DNA of 64,000 nt from Variovorax sp. (lineage in GTDB: Bacteria; Pseudomonadota; Gammaproteobacteria; Burkholderiales; Burkholderiaceae_C), in assembly GCA_004210915.1 (NCBI GenBank), contig SEGS01000007.1, positions 46,175-110,174 of the forward strand. Direction: 5' to 3'. The position numbers were made by a program, and so were the translations under genes. Of this stretch, positions 27,309-40,093 are shown one piece after another. The notes under the pieces are model-generated. The model saw nothing but the letters and a program-made list of their open reading frames with translations, was not told the origin of the DNA and searched no databases. Position 1 is the first letter of the stretch; every line of letters begins with the position of its first letter.

Positions 27309-28307
27309 TCATTCAGTGACCTGAATGCCGGCTTTTTCGATGACTTGACCCCACTTCGTCGACTCGTCGCTCAAGAAGCGCGTGAACTGCGCCGGGGTGT
27401 TGCCAACGATCAGGTTTCCGCCGGCGATCAGGTTGTCGCGAACCGCAGGATCGGCGAGAGCCTTCACCGCCGCTGCCTGCAGTTTTTGGAGTACCGGTGC
27501 GGGTGTACCAGACGGAGCCAACATGCCCACCCACGCGTCGGCGTGGAGGTTGGGCAGGCCGCCTTCGGCGGTCGTCGGGACATCGGGAAGCAGGGGTGAG
27601 CGCTTCTCTGTCATCAATGAGATTGCGACCAATTTCCCGCCCTTGATGTGCGGGACCGTGGCGGAGATCGAGGAGACCGTCAGATCCAGATTGCCGCTCA
27701 GCAGATCGACGACCGCGGCACTGTCGCCCTTGTACGGCACGTGAATCATGTCGATGCCCGCTCGGGACTTGAAAAGTTCTCCAGCAAGGTGACTGGGTCC
27801 TCCAGTCCCTGATGTTCCATAGCGCAACCCGCCGGGCTTTTGCTTGGCGTAAGCGATCAGTTCGGCCAAGGTCTTGACCTGCAGCTTGGGGTTCACAACA
27901 AGCATCAGCGGATTGATCGCCAAAAGCGAAATTGGCGCGAAGTCCTTGATGGGGTCGTAGGGCAGTTTCACCAGATGCTGACGGTACGCAATGCCCACGC
28001 TGGTCAACAGAATGACATAGCCGTCCGGTAGTGCTCGGGAGACCAACTCGGCACCGATCTGCCCGTTCGCTCCTGCGCGGTTCTCAATGACGATGGACTC
28101 CCCGAGCCCTTTTGCCATCCGCTCCCCCACAACTCGCGCGGTGTTATCCACCACTCCGCCCGGTGTGTAGGCCACCACAAAGCGGACAGGTTTGTTCGGG
28201 TAGGAGGTCTGGGCGATAGCGGACCCGATAAGGACGAAGCCCAAAAGGCCAATCGCTTTTATTGCACATCTGCCAAGCAGATTCATTGCCATGATGGTTG
28301 TCTCCAT
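27309..28307 (-). CDS. Bug-family (TctC-like) periplasmic solute-binding protein
   Basis: A 332-residue receptor with a signal peptide (about residues 1-32, ending GSAIA-QTSYP) and Bug motifs YPNKPVRFVVAYTPGG, IENRAGANGQIGAE and GTSGTGGPSHLAGELFK. It is the first gene of the minus-strand operon with the two hydratases. MAMNLLG, six codons in, is an alternative start. As with the other Bug gene, no cognate membrane subunits are nearby. Confidence 0.92.
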   Translation of the reverse strand: METTIMAMNLLGRCAIKAIGLLGFVLIGSAIAQTSYPNKPVRFVVAYTPGGVVDNTARVVGERMAKGLGESIVIENRAGANGQIGAELVSRALPDGYVILLTSVGIAYRQHLVKLPYDPIKDFAPISLLAINPLMLVVNPKLQVKTLAELIAYAKQKPGGLRYGTSGTGGPSHLAGELFKSRAGIDMIHVPYKGDSAAVVDLLSGNLDLTVSSISATVPHIKGGKLVAISLMTEKRSPLLPDVPTTAEGGLPNLHADAWVGMLAPSGTPAPVLQKLQAAAVKALADPAVRDNLIAGGNLIVGNTPAQFTRFLSDESTKWGQVIEKAGIQVTE

Positions 28308-28398
28308 GCGCCTCGGAGGCTTTTTGTTCAGCGCCGCGACAGGTATCGCGTCGGCCTGAAAGCAATGTAGGCGAGAGCTGGCGCGATCAGAAATACAT

Positions 28399-29028
28399 TT
28401 ATTGAGCGATCAGTATTCTGAAAATGGAATCACAGCCGCGAGTACATGGACGCAGCCAGTTCTCTTGAGGCCAGCTCAACGCTCGGCCAAGCTTTGACTG
28501 TCCGCAAACGGCGGTTTTCATGCCAACGTGCCACTGGTTGCCCTTCATGGTTTGGTGCATCTCAGGGTCGTGCGCATCGTCCTTGTTCCTGGTGGAATTG
28601 GGCGCGGCAATGAGGGTGGCATCCATGGCGGTACCCGCCTTGAGCAGCAGGCCTCGGGCTATGAGCATGGCGTTGACAGTGGCCATGATCTGCAAGGCCA
28701 GGTCGTTGGCTTCGAGAAAATGGCGGAATCGAGGGATGGTGCTCTCGTTAGGCAGGCGGTTGATGCCGGGGTCCAGTCGTGCAAACTCGCAGTACAGCGG
28801 CGTGTCGTACAGGGCTTCTTCCATCGCCGGGTCCGAGAGGTTCAACGACTGCTGCATGAAGTGGATGCGAAGCAAGGTTTCCACCGCGAAGGGTGGCCGA
28901 CCAGTCTTGCCTGCGGGTGCGTGCGGCTGGATGAGCCTGACCAACTCGGCCCATGGCACCACCAGGTTCAAAACGCAGCATGCGGTGGACTTGTGCAGAT
29001 GATCCCTAGTTTCCGCTTGGACCCACAT
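28399..29028 (-). pseudogene. IS5-family transposase, 3'-truncated remnant
   Basis: About 180 residues match an IS5-type DDE transposase: VVPWAELVRLIQPHAP, GRPPFAVETLLRIHF, MQQSLNLSDPAMEEALYDT, ESTIPRFRHFLE and the first catalytic Asp in GTAMDATLIAAPNS, then DPEMHQTMKGNQWHVGMK. At that point the frame leaves the family pattern and ends in unrelated residues, so the second Asp, the Glu and the right half are gone. The N-terminal 20 residues also look abnormal. It cannot be active and marks the edge of the lower-GC island. Confidence 0.85.
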
Positions 29029-29055
29029 TCAACGGCGAGCTGGGCCGAGGCCCGC

Positions 29056-29123
29056 AGGTGGCCCCTGCCGCGAAATTAAAGGGGAGGCCGCAGGCCGGAG
29101 GACATTCGCGGAAGGGGCCACCT
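29056..29123. repeat. Long imperfect inverted repeat (19-bp arms)
   Basis: The left arm at 29056-29074 begins AGGTGGCCCCTGCCGCGAA. The right arm at 29105-29123 is its reverse complement with one mismatch (TTCGCGGAAGGGGCCACCT). The 30-bp centre contains a further GC palindrome around GGCCGCAGGCC. The element sits between the IS5 remnant and the 3' end of the siderophore operon. It could be a dispersed repetitive element, a transposon-end relic or a terminator for the minus-strand operon; no T-tract is present. Confidence 0.75.
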
Positions 29124-29183
29124 ACCGCCCTTGGCCTCGTCGACGCAGTTCGCTATGCCGCGCTTCAAAGCGGCGTTTTCATT

Positions 29184-30380
29184 TCAGCCTGGACCGCGCT
29201 CAAACCACTTGCGCGCCAACTGCGCCAGCAAGGTCGCGCCCAGCGGCAACACCTCGTCGTTGAAGTCGTAGTTCGGGTTGTGTACCACGCACGGCCCCGC
29301 GCCGTGGCCGGGGTCGCGGTGGTCGCCGTCGCCGTTGCCGATGAAGGCGTAGCAGCCGGGCACGGCTTCGAGCATGAAGGAGAAGTCTTCCGCGGCCATG
29401 ATCGGCACCTGCGTGACGATCTGCGAGGCGGGCAGCATGTCCTGCAGCACCTCGCGCACGAAGGCGGTTTCGGCCACGTGGTTGATGGTCGAGGGGTAGT
29501 TGCGGCGGAACTCGAAGTCGACTTCGGCGCCGAACACGGCACCTGTGTGCTGCGCAATCTCGCGCATGCGGCGCTCGATCAGGTCGAGCGTCTCGGCGGT
29601 GTAGGCGCGCACGGTGCCCTGCATCTCGCAGCGGTCGGGAATCACGTTGGGTACGTCGCCGGCGTGGATCATCGTGATCGAAACGACAGCGGTCTCCAGC
29701 GGCTTCTTGTTGCGGCTGATGATGGTCTGGAAGGCCTGCATGATCGCGCCCGCCACCGGGATCGGATCGACCGACAGGTGCGGCATGGCGGCGTGGCCGC
29801 CCTTGCCGCGGATCGTCAGCTTGAACTCGTTGTTGGAAGCGAGCACCGGGCCGGGCGAGGCGGCGATGGTGCCGGCCGGGATGCCCGGCATGTTGTGCAT
29901 GCCGAAGACGGCTTCCATCGGGAACTTCTCGAACAGGCCGTCGCGCATCATTTCGCGCGCGCCGCCGCCGTGCTCTTCGGCCGGCTGGAAGATCAGGTAG
30001 ACCGTGCCGTCGAAGTCGCGGTGCTTGGCCAGGTACTGCGCGGCGCCCAGCAGCATCGTCGTGTGGCCGTCATGGCCGCAGGCGTGCATCTTTCCGGCAT
30101 GGCGGCTCGCGTGCGCGAACTGGTTCGATTCCTGGATCGGCAGCGCGTCCATGTCGGCACGCAGGCCGATGGCGCGCGAAGACGCGCCGTTCTTCAGGAT
30201 GCCGACCACGCCGGTCTTGCCCAGGCCGCGGTGGATCGGGATGCCCCACTGCGTGAGCATGTCCGCGACCAGATCGGAGGTTCGTGTTTCTTCGAAGGAC
30301 AGTTCGGGGTGGGCGTGGAGGTCGCGGCGCACGCCCTTCAGAAAGCTGGCCTGTTCGGTGATGGCGTCAATGAGGTTCAT
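29184..30380 (-). CDS. M20-family amidohydrolase (hippurate hydrolase-like)
   Basis: A 398-residue zinc aminoacylase. Metal and catalytic motifs are LRADMDALPI, HACGHDGHTTML, FQPAEEHGGGAREM and the dimerisation-domain segment RGKGGHAAMPHLSVDPI. HN...GAGPCVVHNPNYDFND closes the active site. The family cleaves N-acyl or N-aroyl amino acids such as benzoyl-glycine. It is the last gene of the siderophore operon, 35 bp after a Bug receptor, and N-(2,3-dihydroxybenzoyl)serine is a direct structural analogue of hippurate, so a role in siderophore turnover is an attractive inference. There is no signal peptide, so it is probably cytoplasmic. Confidence 0.9.
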   Translation of the reverse strand: MNLIDAITEQASFLKGVRRDLHAHPELSFEETRTSDLVADMLTQWGIPIHRGLGKTGVVGILKNGASSRAIGLRADMDALPIQESNQFAHASRHAGKMHACGHDGHTTMLLGAAQYLAKHRDFDGTVYLIFQPAEEHGGGAREMMRDGLFEKFPMEAVFGMHNMPGIPAGTIAASPGPVLASNNEFKLTIRGKGGHAAMPHLSVDPIPVAGAIMQAFQTIISRNKKPLETAVVSITMIHAGDVPNVIPDRCEMQGTVRAYTAETLDLIERRMREIAQHTGAVFGAEVDFEFRRNYPSTINHVAETAFVREVLQDMLPASQIVTQVPIMAAEDFSFMLEAVPGCYAFIGNGDGDHRDPGHGAGPCVVHNPNYDFNDEVLPLGATLLAQLARKWFERGPG

Positions 30381-30415
30381 GGTGGTGTGCTTGTGGTGGG
30401 TGCGCCGGCTCGCGC

Positions 30416-31419
30416 TCAGTTGGCGTCGAGCTTCAGTGATTTCAGGATGGGCGTCCAGAGCGCCCGGTCGGCCGCGATGCGTTGCGCGAAGGCGGCCGGC
30501 GTTGCATGCCAGGGGAGGGAACCGTGCGCATCGAAGGCCTTGAGGATGGCCGGGTCTTGCAGCGCGATGCCGATCTCGCGGTTGAGCCGCTCGACCACCG
30601 CGGGCGGCGTACCGGTGCTGGTGACCACGCCGAGCCACACCGCGTCTTCGAAGCCCTTGTAGCCCTTCGATGCGAAGGTCGGTGCGCCGGCGAAGGTGGG
30701 GCTCTTGACCTGCGGGCTGACCGCCAGCACGCGCAACCGGCCTTCCTTGACCATCGGCTCCACGAGCGAGGTGCCGGCCAGGTAGATGTGCGTGTCGCCG
30801 CTGACCACCGACGTCAGCGCATCGGTGCCGGTCTTGAACGGGATGTGCACGATGCGGGTGTCCGCCTCGGCCTTGAACAGCTCGAACAGCACGTGCGGCG
30901 GGCTGCCGCTCGACGACGAGGCGTAGTTGAGCGCGCCCGGCTGCTTGCGGGCGAGTTGCACCAGCGCTTCCAGCGAGTTCGCGGGCACCTTCGGGTGGAC
31001 GGCCAGCGCCATCGGGATCACCGCGATCGGGCTGACGGGCAGCAGGTCGGCGACGGGGTCGTAGCTGAGCTTGGGGAACACGTACGGGTTCCACACCGCG
31101 TGCGCGTTGGTGATGATGGCCAGCGTGTGGCCATCGGCCGGCGCGCTCTTGAGCGTCTGCAGGGCGACCATGCCGCCGGCCCCCGGCTTGTTGTCCACCA
31201 CCACCGGCTGGCCCAGCGCCACGCGCAGCTTGTCGGCCAGAGGGCGCGCGAAGCTGTCGGGCAGGCTGCCCGCGCCGCCGTTGACCAGCAGCGTGATCGG
31301 CTTGCGCGGAAAGTCTTCGGCGGCCTGTGCCATCGGCAGCGCGGACAAGGCGAAGGCCAGCGCAGACAGGGCGAGGGCCAGCGCGGCGAGCAAGCGGGGG
31401 CGGATGCGGAAGGTCGGTG

Positions 31420-31423
<4 letters not shown>
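30416..31423 (-). CDS. Bug-family (TctC-like) periplasmic solute-binding protein in the siderophore operon
   Basis: A 335-residue receptor. A long hydrophobic signal peptide (LLAALALALSALAFALSALP) is followed by AEDFPRKPITLLVNGGAGSLPDSFARP, VVDNKPGAGGMVALQ and NYASSSSGSPPHVLFELFK, as in Bug proteins; the usual PGG loop is altered to GGAGS. ATG 31423 overlaps the NRPS stop by four bases, so it is translationally coupled to siderophore synthesis. The upstream in-frame extension lies inside the NRPS and is not used. The ligand is unknown; a siderophore fragment or precursor is possible from context. Confidence 0.9.
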
Positions 31424-35256
<3,833 letters not shown>

Positions 35257-35326
35257 CGCCAGCGAGAGCGACTCGGTTTCGATGCCGGGTCCGCCGTGGC
35301 TGCATCAGCGGCTACAGGCGGGGTCT

Positions 35327-35596
35327 TCATGCGCGCGTCTGGCGGCTTTCGACGACCTGCCACAGCGCGCGCGTGGTCAGCTGCCCGGCCAGCTCCGACA
35401 TGTCGAGCTGCAGGCCGCCCTGGTTCCAGGTGATCACGAGGTTCAGCAGGCGCAGCGAGTCCAGGCCCCAGTCCATCAGGTCGTCGTCCAGGCCAATCTC
35501 TTCGGGGCGCTCGCCGATGATGCGGGCGATGTCGGCGCGCAGGGTGTCGAGGGTGAGGGGTGCGGCGGGTGCCGGCGGGGTGGAAGAAGCGGTCAT
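35327..35596 (-). CDS. Free-standing aryl carrier protein
   Basis: An 89-residue phosphopantetheine carrier. DDDLMDWGLDSLRLLNLV contains the attachment Ser in the GLDSL motif. Sequence around it (I.GERPEEIGLDDDLMDWGLDSLRL) resembles the C-terminal ArCP part of EntB/VibB. Here the ArCP is separate from the isochorismatase (38076), whereas in EntB they are one chain. It should be loaded with 2,3-dihydroxybenzoate by EntE and deliver it to the NRPS condensation domain. No phosphopantetheinyl transferase gene is visible in the window. Confidence 0.88.
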   Translation of the reverse strand: MTASSTPPAPAAPLTLDTLRADIARIIGERPEEIGLDDDLMDWGLDSLRLLNLVITWNQGGLQLDMSELAGQLTTRALWQVVESRQTRA

Positions 35597-35618
35597 CGGG
35601 AATCCGTGTGAGTGCGGT

Positions 35619-37283
35619 TCAGGCGCCGTCGCGGGCGGCGGTGGCGTCGGCTTCTGCGCGCAGCAGGTCGGCGCGCAAGCGGGCGCGCAGTTCCTTGCGG
35701 CTGGTCTTGCCGACGGCGGTGGTTTCGAAGGCGGTGACGAAGACGATCTGGTCCGGCACCTTGAAGGCGGCCAGGCCGCGACCGCGCATCCAGGCCTTGA
35801 GCGCGGGGCTGCGCGGTGCCTCGCCGCGCGGAATGATGAAGGCGCAGATGCGCTCGCCCAGGTACGGGTCGGGCAGCGAGACGACGGTGGCGTCGAACAC
35901 CTGCGGATGGGCCAGTAGGTGGTCTTCGACCTCTTCGGCCGAGATCTTCTCGCCCGCGCGGTTGATGTGGTCGTTGGCGCGGCCCTGCACCGTGAGGTAG
36001 CCACCGGTGCTGCGCACCACGATGTCGCCGGTGCGGTAGAAGCCGTCGTCGGTGAAGGCGCGCGCGTTGGCCGCATCGTCGTTGTGGTACCCGCGGATCG
36101 TGTACGGCCCGCGCGTCAGCAGGTGGCCGGGTTGGCCGTCGGGCACGGGCTGGCCCTGGTCGTCGAGCACCAGCACCTCGTCGTCCGCACTGATCGGGCG
36201 GCCCTGCGTGGTGAGGATGGTCTCGACATCGTCATCGAGCCGCGTGTAGTTGACCAGGCCTTCGGCCATGCCGAAGACCTGCTGCAGCGTGCATTTCAGG
36301 CCCGCCACCACGCGGCGCGCAGCCTCGGGCGTGAGCTTGGCGCCGCCCACCTGCAGCGTGCGCAGGCTCGACAGGTCGTGCGATGTCGTTTCGGCGGCTT
36401 GCGCCCAGAGCAGCGCGAGCGGCGGCACGAGGCCCAGGTCGGTCACGCGCTCTTTCTCGATCAGCGCGAAGGCGGATTCCGGCGAGGTCGAGCGCGCCAG
36501 CACCACCGTGCCGCCCGCGTGGAAGACGCCCATCGCGCCCGGCGAACTCATCGGGAAGTTGTGAGCCGCGGGCAATGCGATCAGGTAGCGCGAATCGGCG
36601 CCGATGCCGCAGATGTCGTTGCTGGCGCGAAAGCTGTAGATGTAGTCGTCGTGCGTGCGCGGGATCAGTTTCGACAGGCCCGTGCTGCCGCCCGAGATCT
36701 GCAGGAAGGCGACCGATTGCGGGTCGGGGTCCTGCGCCGGCAGGCGCGGCGGGTCGGGCGTGAATTCGTCGAAGGCGTGGAACTCGGCCGCGTCGCCGAC
36801 GATGACCACGTGCTTCAAGCCCGGTGCGCGCGCCTGCAGTTCGCGCGCCAGCGTGCGGTGGTCGAAGCCGGCCTCGTCGTCGGCCGCGACGTAGGCCGCC
36901 GCCTGGGCTTTTTCGACGAAGTGGCTGATCTCGACGATGCGGTGCGCGGGCAGCGCATAGACCGGGATCAGCCCGGCGCGGAACAGACCGAACACCACGC
37001 TGTAGAAGGCCGGCACGTTGCCCAGGTGCACCACCACGCGGTCGCCCGCGTGCAGGCCCAGCGCGAGGAAGCCGGCCGCCGCGGTCTCGGCGCGCTGCCA
37101 CAGCTCGGAATAGCTCCAGCGCGTGTCGCCGCCCACGAGCGCGGTGCGCTCGCCAAAGCGCGCGGCGCGCTCACGCATGAACGCCGGAAAGGTCTCGCCG
37201 CGCCAGTGGCCGGCGGCGCGGTAGCGCGCGACCAAGTCGTCGGGCCAGGTCTGGTGCAGCGGAAGGAGGGTGTCGGATGCCAT
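35619..37283 (-). CDS. entE: 2,3-Dihydroxybenzoate-AMP ligase
   Basis: A 554-residue adenylating enzyme. [20 protein letters not shown] (195-214) is the aryl-acid-ligase form of the P-loop, and [14 protein letters not shown] (about 237-250) carries the Asn characteristic of 2,3-DHB/salicylate ligases. [44 protein letters not shown] and the C-terminal [11 protein letters not shown] lysine are present. It activates DHB and loads the adjacent aryl carrier protein. ATG 37283 lies 10 bp after the entA stop and fits the family N-terminus; the longer upstream frame is inside entA. Confidence 0.94.
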   Translation of the reverse strand: MASDTLLPLHQTWPDDLVARYRAAGHWRGETFPAFMRERAARFGERTALVGGDTRWSYSELWQRAETAAAGFLALGLHAGDRVVVHLGNVPAFYSVVFGLFRAGLIPVYALPAHRIVEISHFVEKAQAAAYVAADDEAGFDHRTLARELQARAPGLKHVVIVGDAAEFHAFDEFTPDPPRLPAQDPDPQSVAFLQISGGSTGLSKLIPRTHDDYIYSFRASNDICGIGADSRYLIALPAAHNFPMSSPGAMGVFHAGGTVVLARSTSPESAFALIEKERVTDLGLVPPLALLWAQAAETTSHDLSSLRTLQVGGAKLTPEAARRVVAGLKCTLQQVFGMAEGLVNYTRLDDDVETILTTQGRPISADDEVLVLDDQGQPVPDGQPGHLLTRGPYTIRGYHNDDAANARAFTDDGFYRTGDIVVRSTGGYLTVQGRANDHINRAGEKISAEEVEDHLLAHPQVFDATVVSLPDPYLGERICAFIIPRGEAPRSPALKAWMRGRGLAAFKVPDQIVFVTAFETTAVGKTSRKELRARLRADLLRAEADATAARDGA

Positions 37284-37293
37284 GGAGGTGGCC

Positions 37294-38079
37294 TTACTGG
37301 TCGAGCGTCGCGCCACCGTCCACGCGCAGGTCGTGCAGCGTGATGTGGCCCGCGCGGTCGGAGAGCAGGAACAGGATCGAATCGACGATGTCGTCCGGCG
37401 TGGCGATCTTGCCCAGCGGAATGCCCAGCCGGTGGCTCGGCGCATGGCCCGAGATCACCGCCTCGCGCGACGAGCCTTGCCGCCACATCGCGCGCTGCAT
37501 CTCGGTGTCGGTGGAGCCGGGCGAGACCACGTTGCAGCGGATGCCGTACTCGGCCAGCTCCAGCGCGAGGCAGCGGCTCAGCTGCGTCACGGCCGCCTTC
37601 GATGCGGCGTAGGCGGCCATGCCCGCGCGCGGTGTGGTCGCGGCGTTGGAACTGACGTTGACGATGGCACCGCGCCGCCGCTCCACCATGCGGCGCGCCA
37701 CCGCGCGGCAGGTGTGGAACACGCCGCCCGCGTTGATGGCGAGCGTGCGCGACCACTGCGCATCGTCGAGATCGATCACGCGGCCCATCTGCAGCACGCC
37801 GGCCACGCAGGCCAGGCGGTCGATGGGGCCGAGCGTGGCTTCGGCTTCGGCCACGGCGGCATCGACGGCGGCGGCATCGCTCACGTCGACGACGCGCGTC
37901 AGCAGGCGGCTGGCATCGGTCTCTGTTTGCAGGGCGGCGAGGCCGGCGTCGTCGGCGTCGAGCGCCGTCACCCTGGCGCCTTGTTGCAGCAGGCGACGCG
38001 CCAGCGCTGCGCCGATGCCACCGGCCGCACCGGTCACCAGCACATGCTGGCCTTGAAACTCGGTGTCCGGCGTGCTCAT
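37294..38079 (-). CDS. entA: 2,3-Dihydro-2,3-dihydroxybenzoate dehydrogenase
   Basis: A 261-residue SDR with TGAAGGIG (16-23), Ser144 in [10 protein letters not shown] and Tyr157/Lys161 in [18 protein letters not shown] and [18 protein letters not shown] are characteristic of EntA/DhbA. It oxidises 2,3-diDHB to 2,3-DHB with NAD. The start ATG overlaps the isochorismatase stop by four bases. Confidence 0.94.
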   Translation of the reverse strand: MSTPDTEFQGQHVLVTGAAGGIGAALARRLLQQGARVTALDADDAGLAALQTETDASRLLTRVVDVSDAAAVDAAVAEAEATLGPIDRLACVAGVLQMGRVIDLDDAQWSRTLAINAGGVFHTCRAVARRMVERRRGAIVNVSSNAATTPRAGMAAYAASKAAVTQLSRCLALELAEYGIRCNVVSPGSTDTEMQRAMWRQGSSREAVISGHAPSHRLGIPLGKIATPDDIVDSILFLLSDRAGHITLHDLRVDGGATLDQ

Positions 38080-38732
38080 ACCGAAGCCCTGACGTGGGTG
38101 GCCAAGGCTGCCTGCACCTGCGCCAGCGTCAGGCTCACACCGCAGCGGCGCGCCACGTAGTCGACGGCCATGCGGTGCTCGGCTTCCGAGAAATCGGCCA
38201 CCGCGTCGATCACGAAGAAGGGCTGCACGTCGCGCATGAAGGCTTCGAGCGCGGTCGCCATGCAGCCGATGTGCGCGTAGATGCCGCAGACGATCAACTG
38301 GTCGCGTCCGCGCGCGTGCAGCTGCTCGGCCAGATCGGAGCGCTGGAACGCGCTGTAGCGCCACTTGGTCAGTACCGTGTCGGTCGCGCGCGGCGCGAGC
38401 AGCTCGACGATGGGCTGTTCGGCGTGGAACTGCGGCTGCGTCAGGCCCGGCCCCCAGAAATCGTTGAGCAGCGCGCGGTCGCCCGCGGGCTGCTCGGCCG
38501 GCTGCGCCGTGTAGAAGACCGGCACGCCCGCGGCGTCGCACAGGTCGCGCAAGGCGCGCGCATTCGCCAGCAGCGCGGGGATCGGCGCCTGCGTGGTGTC
38601 GAACTTGTTGAGGAAGTACGCCTGCATGTCGTGGATCAACAGCGCGGCGCGGCCCGCGTCGGGCTGCCAGTCGACGCGGTTCGTGACCGGCTGCGAGGGC
38701 ATGGGGTAGGGCGTGATGACGGGGATGCTCAT
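38076..38732 (-). CDS. entB: Isochorismatase (isochorismate lyase; EntB N-terminal part only)
   Basis: A 218-residue isochorismatase that hydrolyses isochorismate to 2,3-diDHB and pyruvate. [38 protein letters not shown] and [16 protein letters not shown] match the EntB/DhbB/PhzD family. The protein ends at about the point where EntB continues into its carrier domain; here the carrier is a separate gene at 35327. It is 44 bp downstream of entC. Confidence 0.92.
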   Translation of the reverse strand: MSIPVITPYPMPSQPVTNRVDWQPDAGRAALLIHDMQAYFLNKFDTTQAPIPALLANARALRDLCDAAGVPVFYTAQPAEQPAGDRALLNDFWGPGLTQPQFHAEQPIVELLAPRATDTVLTKWRYSAFQRSDLAEQLHARGRDQLIVCGIYAHIGCMATALEAFMRDVQPFFVIDAVADFSEAEHRMAVDYVARRCGVSLTLAQVQAALATHVRASV

Positions 38733-38776
38733 GAGGTCGGTTCGACAGATGTCAGATCGAAAAAAGTAGGTGTGTG

Positions 38777-40093
38777 TCAGTCCAGCGCGCTGCCCAGGCC
38801 CAGCGCGCTGAGCATGGTGCGGAACTTGGTGCCGGTCTCCAGGCTCTCGGAGGCGGGCACCGAGCCCGCCACGATGCCGGCGCCGGCGTACAGGCGCAGT
38901 TCGCGGTCGCGCAGTTCGGCGCAGCGCAAGGCCACGGCCCACTCCCCATCGCCGCGGGCGTCGCACCAGCCGACGAAGCCAGCGAAGAAACCGCGTTCGA
39001 AGGGCTCCAGCGCGGCGATCGCATCGAAGGCCGGCGCGCTCGGATGGCCGCACACGGCGGGCGTGGGATGCAGCGCCAGCGCCAGGTCGAGCGAACTGGT
39101 GGCGGGGTCGGCGAGTTCACCGGTGAGCGTGGTCGACAGGTGCCACAGCGCGTCGGTGGCGACCAGCGACGGCGCCTCTGGCACCGTCAGCGTGCGGCAC
39201 AGCGGACGCAGCGCGCGCGCCACGCTGTCGATGACGACGGCATGCTCGTGGCGGTCCTTGGGCGATTGCATCAGCGCCTGGCCGATCTGCGGGTCGCGCA
39301 CCGGGTCGGCGCTGCGGGCGGCCGAGCCGGCCAGCGGATTCACCACGACCTGCCGGCCCGTGCGGCGCACCAGCAGTTCGGGCGTGGCGCCGACGAAGGC
39401 GGCCGGTTCGGCCAGCCCCTCGGCCGCAGCCCCGGCGGCGTCGGTCAGCGCGATGGCATAGGTGTAGCCGTGCGTGTTGCCCGCCACCAGCCGGCGCAGC
39501 AGCGCGGCCCGGTCAGGCGCGGCCTGCAGCGTGAGGCGCAGCGTGCGCGCCAGCACCACCTTGTCGAGATCGCCGCGGGCGAAGCGGGCCAGAGCGTTGG
39601 TTACCGCGGCTTCGTAGGCGGCAGGTTCGGGTGCAGGCTGCGCCGGCCGGGCGAGCACCACGGGCGCCCAGGCGGAGCCCGGCGCGGTCGCCTCGATGCG
39701 CTGGCCGCCGACGGCACGGCGCACCTGGCGTGGCACGACCAGCCGCGCCGGCTGGCGCACGTCGAAGGGCACGACGCCCATGACGATCGGATCGTGCAGG
39801 CCCGGCGTCTGTTCGGCCTGCGCGAGCAGGGCGCGCGCCCGCCGGCCGACGTCGGCCGCCGCCTGCGCGCGACCTTCGACGGATGCGGGCCAGGCGGTGC
39901 CATCGCCGGCCCGCAGCGTGCATGCCACGCCCTGGCCGAGCCACGCGCCGGAAGGCGAGGCGAACAGGCTGTCGCCGGGCTGGTAGGCCGCGAGCAGGGC
40001 GTCGAGCGTGTCGGCGTGGTCCGTCGAGAAGTCGCCGTCCGGTCCCGTGGCCCGGTCGTCGCCGCTGTGTCGGGTGTTCAATTCAAAGCTCAT
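38777..40093 (-). CDS. entC: Isochorismate synthase
   Basis: A 438-residue chorismate-utilising enzyme. Key segments are GDLDKVVLAR (catalytic Lys), FVGATPELLV, LAGSAARS, HPTPAVCGHPSAPA and GAGIVAGSVPASE, matching EntC/DhbC. It converts chorismate to isochorismate, the first committed step to DHB. It is somewhat longer than E. coli EntC because of an N-terminal extension. The ATG overlaps the stop of the MFS gene by four bases. Confidence 0.93.
   Translation of the reverse strand: MSFELNTRHSGDDRATGPDGDFSTDHADTLDALLAAYQPGDSLFASPSGAWLGQGVACTLRAGDGTAWPASVEGRAQAAADVGRRARALLAQAEQTPGLHDPIVMGVVPFDVRQPARLVVPRQVRRAVGGQRIEATAPGSAWAPVVLARPAQPAPEPAAYEAAVTNALARFARGDLDKVVLARTLRLTLQAAPDRAALLRRLVAGNTHGYTYAIALTDAAGAAAEGLAEPAAFVGATPELLVRRTGRQVVVNPLAGSAARSADPVRDPQIGQALMQSPKDRHEHAVVIDSVARALRPLCRTLTVPEAPSLVATDALWHLSTTLTGELADPATSSLDLALALHPTPAVCGHPSAPAFDAIAALEPFERGFFAGFVGWCDARGDGEWAVALRCAELRDRELRLYAGAGIVAGSVPASESLETGTKFRTMLSALGLGSALD

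Noticed and set aside
28384..28500. Right end and target duplication of the IS5 remnant
   Set aside because: No terminal inverted repeat or direct repeat could be matched, so the exact insertion boundary is not defined.
29157..29178. GCCGC-GCGGC hairpin followed by GTTTTC as a terminator
   Set aside because: It would stop plus-strand transcripts, but no plus-strand gene precedes it; the stem is short.
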